Shown: positions 6,825 through 14,638 of the stretch, piece by piece
Layout: the number at the start of each line of letters is the position of its first letter
Numbering within the stretch: the first letter of the stretch is position 1
NCBI GenBank assembly: GCA_035543055.1
Contig: DATKKJ010000098.1
Location: forward strand, 1-51,937
Direction of reading: 5' to 3'
DNA from: Terriglobales bacterium
Lineage (GTDB): Bacteria; Acidobacteriota; Terriglobia; Terriglobales; Acidobacteriaceae
Length of the DNA stretch: 51,937 nucleotides
Translations under genes and position numbers: made by a program
The notes under the pieces: model-generated
Databases searched by the model: none
What the model was told of the DNA's origin: nothing
Seen by the model: the letters and a program-made list of their open reading frames with translations, nothing else

Positions 6825-9659
6825 ATGAGTATCCGCAACGAATCCGCAACCCCGGATACCTCGCCAGGTGTGGACAGTCCTTTCCAAGCTTTGTTGCTCG
6901 AGATCTCTACTGCCTGCCGTGAAGGACGCACCCTGGCGGAGCTGATCTCACTGTTCTGCAAGGCGACGCGGGGGTTCTTCGCCTTGGATGGGGTGTATTA
7001 CTGGAGACTGGCGGACGGGGAGCAGTTGGTCGGCGTGGATGCCGACGGCTTCCAGGCGGAGCGGTTCCGCGCCTCCACCTTGCGCATGAGCGAAAGCGCG
7101 GTCGCGGTGGAGGCGGTCAAGAGCCGGCACACGGTGTATGCGAACCATCTCGACCCGCTGAAATACCCGATGGCGGGGGATTTCCAGGCGAAGTCGTTGA
7201 TGGCGGCGCCACTGATCGTTGGCGGGGATGTGATCGGGGCCATCGTCTTTCTCAGCCGTGACGACGGCGAGCACTTCGATGAAGACTTGGCCGGCAAGGC
7301 CACCATCCTGGCGTCGTACCTGGGCAGCCTGATCGAAACCCTGCAGCGCTCCGAGCGGCACCGCAAGCGCGCCGAGGACCTGATGGCCCTCGCCCTGGAA
7401 TTGAGCGCGTCGTTGCGCTTGCCGGAGTTCGCCCGTAGCTTCACCGAGCGGGTCACCGGGATGTTAGGGGCGCAAGCCGGCGCCCTGGCGCTCTCGCAGG
7501 GCTCCAGCCTGGAGACTATCGTCCTCCATGAGCCGGGCGAGCCCAGCGACAAGGCACAGGTGCGGCGGCTGACTGCGGCTCTGAGCGACGTGGCCGCGGA
7601 ACGCTCCTCCGCCCTGCTGCAGGGCGATGCTGCCCAATTGCTGGGACCGGGCATCGCCGCGGCGTTGGGCTGGCGCGACCTGGTCGTGGTACGGCTGGTG
7701 GGCGCGGATCAGGAGCTGCTGGGGCTGCTCTGCCTGGCGAATCTCGATCACGAGTTGTCCCAGCCCGACCGCAACCTGCTGCAAGCGGTCTCGGCGCACG
7801 CTTCGGTGGCGCTGGAGAACTCGCGCCTGTTCTCCCGCATCGCGCAATCCAACAAGCACTGGGCGGAGATCTTCGATTCCATCACCGACTTCATCGTGGT
7901 GCACGACGACGCCCACCGCGTGTTGCGGGTGAACCTGCCCCTGGCGCAATTCATCGGGGTGCGGCCGGCGGAGCTGATCGGGGTGGGCATGCGCGCCCTG
8001 GTCTCGATCGCCGCCGACGCCGGCGACCAGCCGTGCCCCTTCTGCCGCGTGGGGATGGAGAAGAGCGACGAGTACATCCACCCGGTGCTGGACCGGACGT
8101 ACCTGGTCTCGACCTCGCGGGTGCGGGGAGCGCTGAACGAGGGGTTGCAGACCATCCACGTGCTCAGGGACATCACCGACCGGCGGGAGGCGGAACGGCG
8201 CTATCGCGAGTTGCTGGACAACATCCAGGAAGGCATCTTCTTCTCCACGCCGGAAGGGCACTTCGTCGAGGTCAATGACGCGCTGGTCCGCATGCTCGGC
8301 TATGACAGCCGCGAGCAACTCCTGCAGATCGACATCCGCACCGAGCTCTATCCCGAGCCGGAGCAACGGCGGCGGTTCATCGAGGCCATCGAGAAGCAAG
8401 GCATGGTGCGGAACTTCGAAGAAGCGCTGCGGCGGCGTGACGGCACCCTCGTGCATACCCTGGAGAATGCGTTCGCAGTGCGCGACGCGAAGGGCGTGGT
8501 CATCCAGTATCGCGGGGTGATGCTCGACATCAGTGAAGTCAAGGCCTTCCAGGCGCAGCTGCAGCGGGAGCGCGACTTCAACACCAAGATCCTGAACAAC
8601 ACCCAGAGCATGATCCTGGTAGCGGACACCGCCGGGTTGGTGAGCTACGCCAACCGCCGCTGCTTCGAGCACGGCAATTTTCGCGAAAGCGAGCTGCTCG
8701 GCCATCAACTGCTGGAATTCGTCGCCCCCCAGCGGCGGGAAGCGATGGCCGCGGCTTTCGAAGCCGTCCTGGCCGGCCAGCAAGTGAACAATCTCGAGCT
8801 TCCCATGATGCGGCCGGACGGCAAGCTGTCGCAGTTCTCCATCAATCTCAGCCCCATGCGGGACGAGCGTGGGGAGGTGAACAGCATGGTGGCGGTCATG
8901 ACCGACGTCACCGACGCCGCCATGCTGCAAGGCAAGCTGATGCACGCCGAGAAGATGGCGGCGGTCGGCCAGCTGGTCTCCGGCGTCGCCCACGAGGTCA
9001 ACAACCCGCTGACCGCGATCCTGGGATTCGCCGACCTGCTGCTGGAGCAGGAGGACGTCCCGGAATCGGCGCACAAGAACCTGAAGGTGATCGTGCAGGA
9101 GGCGCAGCGAACCAAGACCATCGTGCAGAACCTGCTCAGCTTCGCGCGGCAGATGCCGGCGGAGCACCGCGCCGTCCAGGTGAACCCGATCCTGCGGCGC
9201 ACCCTGCAACTGCGCGCCTACGACTTCGCCAGCCACGGGGTGGACATCGTGGAGCGGCTACGCGACGGGATGCCGGATATCGTGGGCGACGCCCAGCAAC
9301 TGCAGCAGGTCTTCCTGAACATCATCAACAACGCCTACGACGCGGTGCGGGAGACGGAGCGCCGCGGCACCATCGAGGTGGAGACTTCTTACGTCAACGG
9401 CGGCATCGAGGTCGCGTTCCGCGATAACGGCCGCGGCATCCAGTTCCCGGAGCGCATCTTCGATCCGTTCTTCACCACCAAAGAGGTTGGCAAGGGCACC
9501 GGACTGGGGCTGAGCATCTGTTACGGCATCGTGCGCGAGCACGGAGGCGACATCATCTGCCATAACAATGAGGGCAGGCCGGGGGCCACATTCATCGTAC
9601 GCTTGCCGGCGGCTGCGGGGCCGGCGGCAGTGGCGGCCGCGGCGGGAGCGCAGGCATGA
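6825..9659 (+). CDS. Soluble multi-sensor histidine kinase (GAF-GAF-PAS-PAS-PAS)
   Basis: A 944-residue kinase without any membrane segment, so it senses a cytoplasmic signal. Two GAF-like domains (about 20-350) are followed by three PAS modules (about 350-720). The first PAS carries a Cys pair (DQPCPFCRVGMEK) that could be redox- or metal-sensitive. The H-box is GVAHEVNNPLTAILGFADLL near residue 722, and the ATPase boxes are INNAYDAV, DNGRGI and GTGLGLSI. The start is the ATG at 6825; upstream in-frame codons would lie in the promoter region. Its stop overlaps the next gene as ATGA. It most likely phosphorylates the receiver protein and the NtrC-type activator immediately downstream. Confidence 0.9.
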   Translation: MSIRNESATPDTSPGVDSPFQALLLEISTACREGRTLAELISLFCKATRGFFALDGVYYWRLADGEQLVGVDADGFQAERFRASTLRMSESAVAVEAVKSRHTVYANHLDPLKYPMAGDFQAKSLMAAPLIVGGDVIGAIVFLSRDDGEHFDEDLAGKATILASYLGSLIETLQRSERHRKRAEDLMALALELSASLRLPEFARSFTERVTGMLGAQAGALALSQGSSLETIVLHEPGEPSDKAQVRRLTAALSDVAAERSSALLQGDAAQLLGPGIAAALGWRDLVVVRLVGADQELLGLLCLANLDHELSQPDRNLLQAVSAHASVALENSRLFSRIAQSNKHWAEIFDSITDFIVVHDDAHRVLRVNLPLAQFIGVRPAELIGVGMRALVSIAADAGDQPCPFCRVGMEKSDEYIHPVLDRTYLVSTSRVRGALNEGLQTIHVLRDITDRREAERRYRELLDNIQEGIFFSTPEGHFVEVNDALVRMLGYDSREQLLQIDIRTELYPEPEQRRRFIEAIEKQGMVRNFEEALRRRDGTLVHTLENAFAVRDAKGVVIQYRGVMLDISEVKAFQAQLQRERDFNTKILNNTQSMILVADTAGLVSYANRRCFEHGNFRESELLGHQLLEFVAPQRREAMAAAFEAVLAGQQVNNLELPMMRPDGKLSQFSINLSPMRDERGEVNSMVAVMTDVTDAAMLQGKLMHAEKMAAVGQLVSGVAHEVNNPLTAILGFADLLLEQEDVPESAHKNLKVIVQEAQRTKTIVQNLLSFARQMPAEHRAVQVNPILRRTLQLRAYDFASHGVDIVERLRDGMPDIVGDAQQLQQVFLNIINNAYDAVRETERRGTIEVETSYVNGGIEVAFRDNGRGIQFPERIFDPFFTTKEVGKGTGLGLSICYGIVREHGGDIICHNNEGRPGATFIVRLPAAAGPAAVAAAAGAQA

Positions 9660-10051
9660 GCACCGCGAGTCAGCAGGTCTTGCCCATCCTGGTGATCGAG
9701 GATGAAGCGTCGGTGATGGGCTTCCTGGTGGCCGCGCTGGAGCGCGCCGGCTACCGCACCGCCCAGGCCGCGAGCGGGGCGGATGCCCTGCGCATGCTGG
9801 CGGTCGCCAGTTATCTGGGAGTGGTCTCCGACATGCGCACCCCGGGCGGGGTGAACGGCGCCGATGTCCACGCCTGGCTGGCCGCCAATCGGCCGGAACT
9901 GGTCTCCCGCGTCGTCTTTATCACCGGCGACACGGTCAACGAGGAGACGCAGCAGATTCTCCGCCACACCGGGGCGCCCTGTATCGAGAAGCCGTTCCGG
10001 GTGCAGCAGCTGATCCAGTGCGTGGAAAAGACCATTGGGAAGGCCCGATGA
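9656..10051 (+). CDS. Single-domain response regulator
   Basis: A 131-residue receiver with no output domain. The acidic pair is IEDE near the N-terminus, the phosphoacceptor is in GVVSDMRTPGG, Thr in FITGD and Lys in IEKPF. It sits between the kinase and the sigma-54 activator, with 4-bp ATGA overlaps on both sides, which points to fixed stoichiometry in one operon. It may act as a phosphate sink or as an intermediate that tunes phosphotransfer to the activator. Receiver identity is clear; that role is inference. Confidence 0.9.
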   Translation: MSTASQQVLPILVIEDEASVMGFLVAALERAGYRTAQAASGADALRMLAVASYLGVVSDMRTPGGVNGADVHAWLAANRPELVSRVVFITGDTVNEETQQILRHTGAPCIEKPFRVQQLIQCVEKTIGKAR

Positions 10052-11478
10052 CCGACGACTACCGCATCAAGTTCCTGATCGTGGACGACGAGCAGAGCAT
10101 CCGCAAGCTGTGCATGACCATCGGCGCTTCGCTGGGCTTCGACTGCACCGAGGCGGAGAGCGGTGAGGCCGCCCTGGTACAGCTGGAAGCCGAGTGCCCC
10201 GACATCCTGATCGCCGACCTGATGCTGCCCAAGATGAGCGGCGTGGAGCTGTTGCAGCAGGTCAAGAACCTGCAGCCCGGTTGCGAGGTGGCCATCATGA
10301 CCGGCCACGGCTCCATCGAGAGCGCGGTGCAGGCTATGAAACTGGGCGCGTACCACTACATCCAGAAGCCGTTCCGGGTGGAAGAGGTCAAACTCATCCT
10401 GCAGCGCATGGCGGAGAAGGTACGCCTGGTAGCCGAACGCGATTTTCTGCGCGACCGGCTGAGCACGGAGAGCCAGCTCAATGACATCACCGGCTCGTCG
10501 GCCAAGATCCAGGATGTGCTGCGCATGATCGCCCGCCTGAAGGACACCCGCACCCCGGTGCTCATCACCGGGGAGAGCGGAACGGGCAAGGAGTTGGTGG
10601 CGCGCGCCATTCACTTCCGCGGGTCCTTCGCCAAGCGTCCCTTCGTCGCGGTGGATTGCGGCGCCCTGGTGCCCACGCTGATCGAGAGCGAGCTGTTCGG
10701 CTATGAGAAGGGCGCCTTCACCGGGGCGCTCAAGTCGAAGCACGGGCTCTTCCAGGCGGCCAACGGCGGCACCATCTTCCTGGACGAGATCGGCGAGCTG
10801 CCGCAGGAGATGCAGGCCAAACTTCTGCGCGTGCTGCAAGAGAAAGAGGTCCGACCGGTGGGCAGCAACGATCGGCAGAAGGTGGACGTGCGGGTGATCG
10901 CAGCCACCAACCGCGACCTGGAGGCAGCCTACAAGGCCGGCACCTTCCGCAAGGACCTTTTCTTCCGCCTCAATGTGGTGACCATCCACCTGCCGCCGCT
11001 AAGGGAGCGGAAGTCGGACATCCCCAGCCTAGTGCGGTGCTTCCTGCTGGACCATTCACCCGACACCCCCATCCAGGTGATGCCCGAAGTGCTGCGCTGC
11101 CTGCTGCGGTATGACTGGCCGGGGAACGTGCGCGAGTTGCAGAACTGCATCGAGCGGGCGATCGCCTTGGGGAACAAGCAGACCATCGACATCGCCGACC
11201 TGCCGCCGGCCATACGGGAAGCTCGCGCCGGGGCGCCTGCGGTCTTCGAAACCGAGGCCATCCCTGAGCACGATGGGGAAGCGGCCTCGGGATCGGCAAC
11301 CGACCTGGAAGATATCGAACGCATGACCATCCAGCGCGTCTTCGAACAGGTGGGCGGCGACAAGGCGCTGGCTGGCAAGATGTTGGGCATCAGCCGGGCA
11401 ACGCTCTACCGAAAGCTCAAGCGCTACAACATCAGCCTGGAGCGCGCCAAGGGCGTTGGCGCTACCTCTGAAGGGTAG
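10048..11478 (+). CDS. NtrC-family sigma-54-dependent transcriptional activator
   Basis: A 476-residue enhancer-binding protein. The receiver (1-120) has LIVDDEQSIRK and the phosphoacceptor in ILIADLMLPKMSG. The AAA+ domain has Walker A GESGTGKE (near residue 174), the sigma-54 contact loop GAFTGA (near 221) and Walker B GGTIFLDEIGEL. The C-terminal Fis-type helix-turn-helix reads GKMLGISRATLYRKLKRYNI. The GAFTGA loop is intact, so it should drive sigma-54 RNA polymerase. Sigma-54 promoters precede cluster 1, the next operon and cluster 2, all within a few kb, making these its most likely targets. The ATG at 10048 overlaps the receiver stop. Confidence 0.95.
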   Translation: MTDDYRIKFLIVDDEQSIRKLCMTIGASLGFDCTEAESGEAALVQLEAECPDILIADLMLPKMSGVELLQQVKNLQPGCEVAIMTGHGSIESAVQAMKLGAYHYIQKPFRVEEVKLILQRMAEKVRLVAERDFLRDRLSTESQLNDITGSSAKIQDVLRMIARLKDTRTPVLITGESGTGKELVARAIHFRGSFAKRPFVAVDCGALVPTLIESELFGYEKGAFTGALKSKHGLFQAANGGTIFLDEIGELPQEMQAKLLRVLQEKEVRPVGSNDRQKVDVRVIAATNRDLEAAYKAGTFRKDLFFRLNVVTIHLPPLRERKSDIPSLVRCFLLDHSPDTPIQVMPEVLRCLLRYDWPGNVRELQNCIERAIALGNKQTIDIADLPPAIREARAGAPAVFETEAIPEHDGEAASGSATDLEDIERMTIQRVFEQVGGDKALAGKMLGISRATLYRKLKRYNISLERAKGVGATSEG

Positions 11479-11507
11479 GCCCGGCCTGCGACGCGACACC
11501 GGCTGGG

Positions 11508-11545
11508 CTGAGAAACTGTTTCAACCTGAGACGCCGACCCCGGCT
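11508..11545 (+). promoter_or_regulatory. Upstream activator block, architecture TGAGA-N5-TTTCA-N3-TGAGACG
   Basis: Half-sites lie at 11509-11513, 11519-11523 and 11527-11533. Position by position, 29 of 38 bases match the block at 14081-14118, including half-site order and spacing. The block is 108 bp from the -24 promoter start at 11616; the second block is 141 bp from its promoter, a difference of 33 bp or about three helical turns. This is what an enhancer for the activator encoded just upstream would look like. Confidence 0.6.
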
Positions 11546-11615
11546 TTCCGCTAAGCACCGAGCGAAGCCTTCTGATTTTTCAAGAACTTACGACTTCTGG
11601 TGTGGCCTGAATCTT

Positions 11616-11631
11616 TGGCCGTCGTCGTGCA
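11616..11631 (+). promoter_or_regulatory. Sigma-54 promoter of the three-gene operon
   Basis: TGGCCGTCGTCGTGCA has GG-N10-GC spacing; the -12 box is GTGCA rather than TTGCA. The flanking sequence strongly resembles the cluster 2 promoter: both have TGGCCG, then TGCACTTC and TCTGCG at matching positions. The expected transcript start is near 11643, which rules out the GTG at 11600 as the start of the following gene. Confidence 0.7.
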
Positions 11632-11677
11632 CTTCCACTCTGCGAATCGAAGTGGCTTTCCGCCCGAAGGCTGGGCG

Positions 11678-12031
11678 GTGCGAGGTCATGTGGCGCAAAA
11701 GGCCGTCATTTCTCCGTGGGCAGAGGAACAGTCGGACGTGGCCAGGCTGGCGGGGTTCTTTCCCGCGGCTACCGCCATCCGGGTGCCGGTGCGGGTGGGT
11801 CGCATCGAGGGTGACGAAGAAGAAGAGACGGTCATTGAGTTCGGCACTCCGCGAGAGGTCTTGTTCGCCGCCAGGCTGCCGCTGGAGTTCGGCGATCGCA
11901 TCCGGCTGGTGAATGCGGAGGGGCTGCTGGAGGCGGAAGCCGAAGTTGTCGCTGTGCAATACCACGAGGGCAAGACCGCAGTCGCTGCCCGCTTTATCGG
12001 GCCGGTTGCGAATTGGGTCATTCGAAAATGA
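11678..12031 (+). CDS. Small PilZ-like domain protein (degenerate)
   Basis: About 117 residues. The core (FPAATAIRVPVRVGRI, PREVLFAARLPLEFGDRIRL, EAEAEVVAVQYHEGKTAVAA) resembles the beta-barrel of PilZ proteins, in which a strand is followed by a distance-controlled second motif. However, the c-di-GMP-binding RxxxR and D/NxSxxG motifs are not evident, so binding is doubtful. The start is uncertain: GTG at 11678 has AAGG 7 nt upstream; GTG at 11690 is an alternative; the frame extends up to 11600 but that lies before the predicted transcript start. It overlaps the next gene as ATGA and is first in a sigma-54-driven operon. PilZ assignment is tentative. Confidence 0.6.
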   Translation: MRGHVAQKAVISPWAEEQSDVARLAGFFPAATAIRVPVRVGRIEGDEEEETVIEFGTPREVLFAARLPLEFGDRIRLVNAEGLLEAEAEVVAVQYHEGKTAVAARFIGPVANWVIRK

Positions 12032-13452
12032 GCACCGCCACCATGTCATTGCGCGAGATCGCCGCCCAATGGCGAGCGGACCGCCGCATTTATCCCATCT
12101 ACGCCAGCATCGTGCGCCAGTTCGAACTCGGGATCGAGCCCTGCCGCGACCTGGAATCTCCGATCGACCGCAACGACCCCGAGGTCCTGGAGAAGATCGC
12201 TGCCTGGTTCGACGCCGTGGACGCGCGCAGCCATGCAGGACACCTGCGCCAGGCGCTGCAGACCGCCAAGGTCGCCAAGGAAGACAACTTGAGGGCGCTG
12301 CTGGGACGCTTTCTCGGCAAGGAAAAGAAAAGCCCCGCCGACCGTGACAAGGTGGATTTCCTGCTGGTCCAGTACTTCTCCCAGTGTGCTCCCCACTCCA
12401 TGCACGATCGCGAACTGGAGCTCGACGACATCGCCCAGGTGCTGGAGCCGGTGCTGGGCGAGACGGTCCCCCATCAGCCGCGCTGGCTCGAAGTGCTCGA
12501 TGGCGAACTGGCGAGACTGAAGGAATGCAAGACGTTCCACGAGCTGTTGGAGAAGGGAATCCTGGCGCACGTCCGCCAGCTCAAGGAAGAGGCCGGGGAG
12601 ATGTATTTCGGCTCGGGGGCTATGCTGGCCTTTACCCGATTCAATTTTGTCGCCCGGCATGCCTTCTTCCGGCTCCTGCATGCGGACCTGGGAACCATGC
12701 GTCACGCGCTGCACGAACTCGAGAAGCGGGGTATCAAGCACTTGGATTGCCGGGCCGCGGGACTCTCGGACAAGGAGCCGCTGAACAACGTGGCGGCGAT
12801 CTGGCACGACTGGAAGACCCCGTTCCGGGCGCCCTACGCGGCAGGTCAGCCGTTCGAGCGCATGATGAAGGTTGCGCGCATCGTGGAGCAGGAGGCCACA
12901 AAGCCTGTGCCCGCACCACAGCCGGCGCCCGAGCCGCCAAAAGCAACCGCAGCGCCGAAGCCGGCCGCTGAGAAAGCGAAGCCCGCGCCGCTACCCGCAG
13001 TGGCGAAACCATCCCCCGCTCCGACCAAGGCGGAAACTCAGCCAGTGATGGATGTGCAGTCCTGCCTGGAGCACATCGCCGAACAACTCATCGGCGAGGT
13101 GCAGGCGACGCCCACCTCGGTGGCCACCATCCACTACCACGATTCGAAGGTCCTGCTTTCCTCGTGGGAAGTGGCGGCATTCACCAAGGGTGGCAATGAC
13201 GCCGCCGACGCGCTGCAACGCGCGGTGGCCGGCCGGACCATCCTGCTGGAAGCGGTCGAACGGAAGAAGAAGGGTGTTCCGGCGGCCGATCTGCCGGAGG
13301 CGACCAAGCTGGCCCACGCCGAGGTCGCACTCCTGCAGGAGAGCATCGCGAAGGCCAAGGAGCGCAAAGACATCGACGCGGCGGTGAACCTGGCCGCGAC
13401 TTGCAAGCGGATGCTGGGGCTGATCGAGGAAGCGGAGAAGCTGAGCCGTTAG
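12028..13452 (+). CDS. Conserved-looking hypothetical protein, 474 aa
   Basis: I do not recognise a family. The N-terminal part (about 1-300) is a mostly helical globular domain (LREIAAQWRADRRIYPIYAS, ARHAFFRLLHADLGTMRHAL) with scattered Cys residues. A Pro/Ala/Lys-rich linker spans roughly 300-345. The C-terminal part is again helical, with a strand-like segment (SVATIHYHDSKVLLSSWEVA) and a charged amphipathic tail. No signal peptide or membrane segment is seen, so it is probably cytoplasmic. It is coupled by ATGA to the PilZ-like gene and followed 12 bp later by the phosphotransferase-like gene. Its place between two chemosensory clusters under a sigma-54 promoter suggests a signalling adaptor or scaffold, but this is inference from context only. 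Confidence 0.75.
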   Translation: MSTATMSLREIAAQWRADRRIYPIYASIVRQFELGIEPCRDLESPIDRNDPEVLEKIAAWFDAVDARSHAGHLRQALQTAKVAKEDNLRALLGRFLGKEKKSPADRDKVDFLLVQYFSQCAPHSMHDRELELDDIAQVLEPVLGETVPHQPRWLEVLDGELARLKECKTFHELLEKGILAHVRQLKEEAGEMYFGSGAMLAFTRFNFVARHAFFRLLHADLGTMRHALHELEKRGIKHLDCRAAGLSDKEPLNNVAAIWHDWKTPFRAPYAAGQPFERMMKVARIVEQEATKPVPAPQPAPEPPKATAAPKPAAEKAKPAPLPAVAKPSPAPTKAETQPVMDVQSCLEHIAEQLIGEVQATPTSVATIHYHDSKVLLSSWEVAAFTKGGNDAADALQRAVAGRTILLEAVERKKKGVPAADLPEATKLAHAEVALLQESIAKAKERKDIDAAVNLAATCKRMLGLIEEAEKLSR

Positions 13453-13464
13453 GGAGAGATTGAC

Positions 13465-14142
13465 GTGGACAATGTTCTGATCATCGCGGACGACGCCGAT
13501 TTCACCCGCAGTCTGGTCGGTCGCTGGCAGATGGAGCGCGCCGTGCCGACCTTCACCCAGGTGACCAGCGAACTGTGGACGCCGTCTGTGCAGGCGGGCT
13601 ATCCGCTCACCGTGATCGGCCCGATTGCGCCGGCGCGCCTGGATAGCATCCTCAGCAGCCTGGAGGCGTATCACGCGCTGGGGATCTGCGTCACCGATGA
13701 CGGCAGCCGGGTGCAGGGGATCCGCACCGCCCATCCCCGTATCCTGGTGTTCCGCCAGTACGACGGTTGGGTGGATACGCTGGTGCTCCTGGCCGCCGAG
13801 ATGCTCAAGCGCGTCGATGTCCTCTCGCAGTTGCGGCGTGCCGAACAGGCCGCGGCCAGCGACCATCGCCATGCCACCCTCGGCCGCTACATCCTGGAGA
13901 TGCGGCACAGTTTCAACAACGCCCTCACCTCCGTGCTGGGCAATGCCGAATTGCTGCTGCTGGAACCGGGAGCGGTGTCGGCGCAGGTGCGCGAGCAGAT
14001 CGACACCATCCACAGCATGGCGCTACGCATGCACGAAATCATGCAGCGGCTGTCCTCGCTGGAAGCGGAGATGAACTGCACTGAGAAATTCTCTCAAAAT
14101 GAGACGTCGCCCTCGTCTCAGGCCTATGCCATCCGTTTCTAG
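13465..14142 (+). CDS. Pseudo-receiver fused to a His phosphotransfer (DHp) helix pair, no ATPase
   Basis: A 225-residue protein. The first 120 residues look like a receiver fold (VLIIADDADFTRS, ILVFRQYDG) but lack the central phosphoacceptor Asp: the equivalent strand reads YPLTVIGPIAP. Residues 130-205 form a histidine kinase dimerisation helix pair with H-box EMRHSFNNALTSVLGNAELL (His near residue 148). No ATP-binding domain follows; the frame stops after a short Ser/Thr/Asn-rich tail. This matches the layout of phosphotransferases such as Spo0B and ChpT, which lack kinase activity. GTG start at 13465 with GGGAGA upstream. The last 20 codons contain the activator block for the next promoter, so coding and control overlap. 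It could relay phosphate between the island's kinases and receivers. Confidence 0.75.
   Translation: MDNVLIIADDADFTRSLVGRWQMERAVPTFTQVTSELWTPSVQAGYPLTVIGPIAPARLDSILSSLEAYHALGICVTDDGSRVQGIRTAHPRILVFRQYDGWVDTLVLLAAEMLKRVDVLSQLRRAEQAAASDHRHATLGRYILEMRHSFNNALTSVLGNAELLLLEPGAVSAQVREQIDTIHSMALRMHEIMQRLSSLEAEMNCTEKFSQNETSPSSQAYAIRF
14081..14118 (+). promoter_or_regulatory. Upstream activator block within the end of the preceding gene
   Basis: Alternating half-sites TGAGA (14082), TCTCA (14092), TGAGACG (14100) and CGTCTCA (14114-14120). TCTCA-N3-TGAGA at 14092-14104 is a perfect dyad. The block has the same architecture as 11508-11545 and lies 141 bp from the -24 promoter start at 14222. It sits inside the coding end of the phosphotransferase-like gene. 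A similar GAGACG palindrome occurs in dispersed repeats of this genome, which is the main alternative explanation. Confidence 0.6.
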
Positions 14143-14221
14143 TGCACCGCAGAGCTTAGCTAAGTAACTGATTCCCTTATAGTTAAAAAAAGTGATACAA
14201 AGGGTCCAGGCTGCGGTAACG

Positions 14222-14237
14222 TGGCCGCGCAATTGCA
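14222..14237 (+). promoter_or_regulatory. Sigma-54 promoter of chemosensory cluster 2
   Basis: TGGCCGCGCAATTGCA fits the -24/-12 consensus with GG-N10-GC spacing and an intact TTGCA. The predicted start is near 14249, 27 nt before the GTG of the first gene. It shares TGGCCG and TGCACTTC with the promoter at 11616. It lies in a 133-bp gap after the stop of the preceding gene and would drive the whole cluster 2 operon to 24322. Confidence 0.8.
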
Positions 14238-14275
14238 CTTCTATCTGCGGACCATCAGCTTATGAGGTTTGGTGC

Positions 14276-14638
14276 GTGAAGAAGATCCTGATCGTGGACG
14301 ATTCGCAGTCGGAGGCCAAGGTGATGCAGTCGGTGCTCCAGCAGGCAGGCTACTGGCCGGTGGCCATCCACGATTCCACCAAGATCGAGCAGACCATCGA
14401 CGTGGAGCGTCCGGCGCTGATCCTGCTGGATGTGGTGATGCCGCAGCGCAATGGCTTTCAGGCGTGCCGCGAGTTGAAGGGAAGCGCCGAGTACGGCCGC
14501 ATCCCCATCGTCCTGGTGACGTCGAAGAGCAGCGACAGCGACAAGTTCTGGGGCCAGCAGCAAGGGGCCGATGGGTACGTGGTCAAGCCCTTCACCCCGG
14601 CGCAGCTCCTGGTGGCGGTCCAGAAGTTCGTAGGCTGA
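14276..14638 (+). CDS. CheY-like response regulator (PilG/PilH position)
   Basis: A 120-residue receiver: LIVDDSQSEAK, phosphoacceptor in LILLDVVMPQRNG, Thr in VLVTSK and Lys in VVKPFTP. GTG at 14276 is chosen because TGAGG lies 8 nt upstream and the predicted transcript starts near 14249; the frame extends to 14192 but that is upstream of the promoter. It heads a cluster whose order matches the Pseudomonas pil-chp genes, where PilG/PilH are the output regulators for type IV pili. No pilus genes are in the window, so the output is not shown. Confidence 0.92.
   Translation: MKKILIVDDSQSEAKVMQSVLQQAGYWPVAIHDSTKIEQTIDVERPALILLDVVMPQRNGFQACRELKGSAEYGRIPIVLVTSKSSDSDKFWGQQQGADGYVVKPFTPAQLLVAVQKFVG

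Noticed and set aside
7464-9236. 590-codon minus-strand frame opposite the sensor kinase
   Set aside because: Shadow frame; no motifs, and the opposite strand encodes a coherent multi-domain kinase.
11600-11677. Longer N-terminus for the PilZ-like protein
   Set aside because: Lies upstream of the transcript start predicted from the sigma-54 promoter at 11616.
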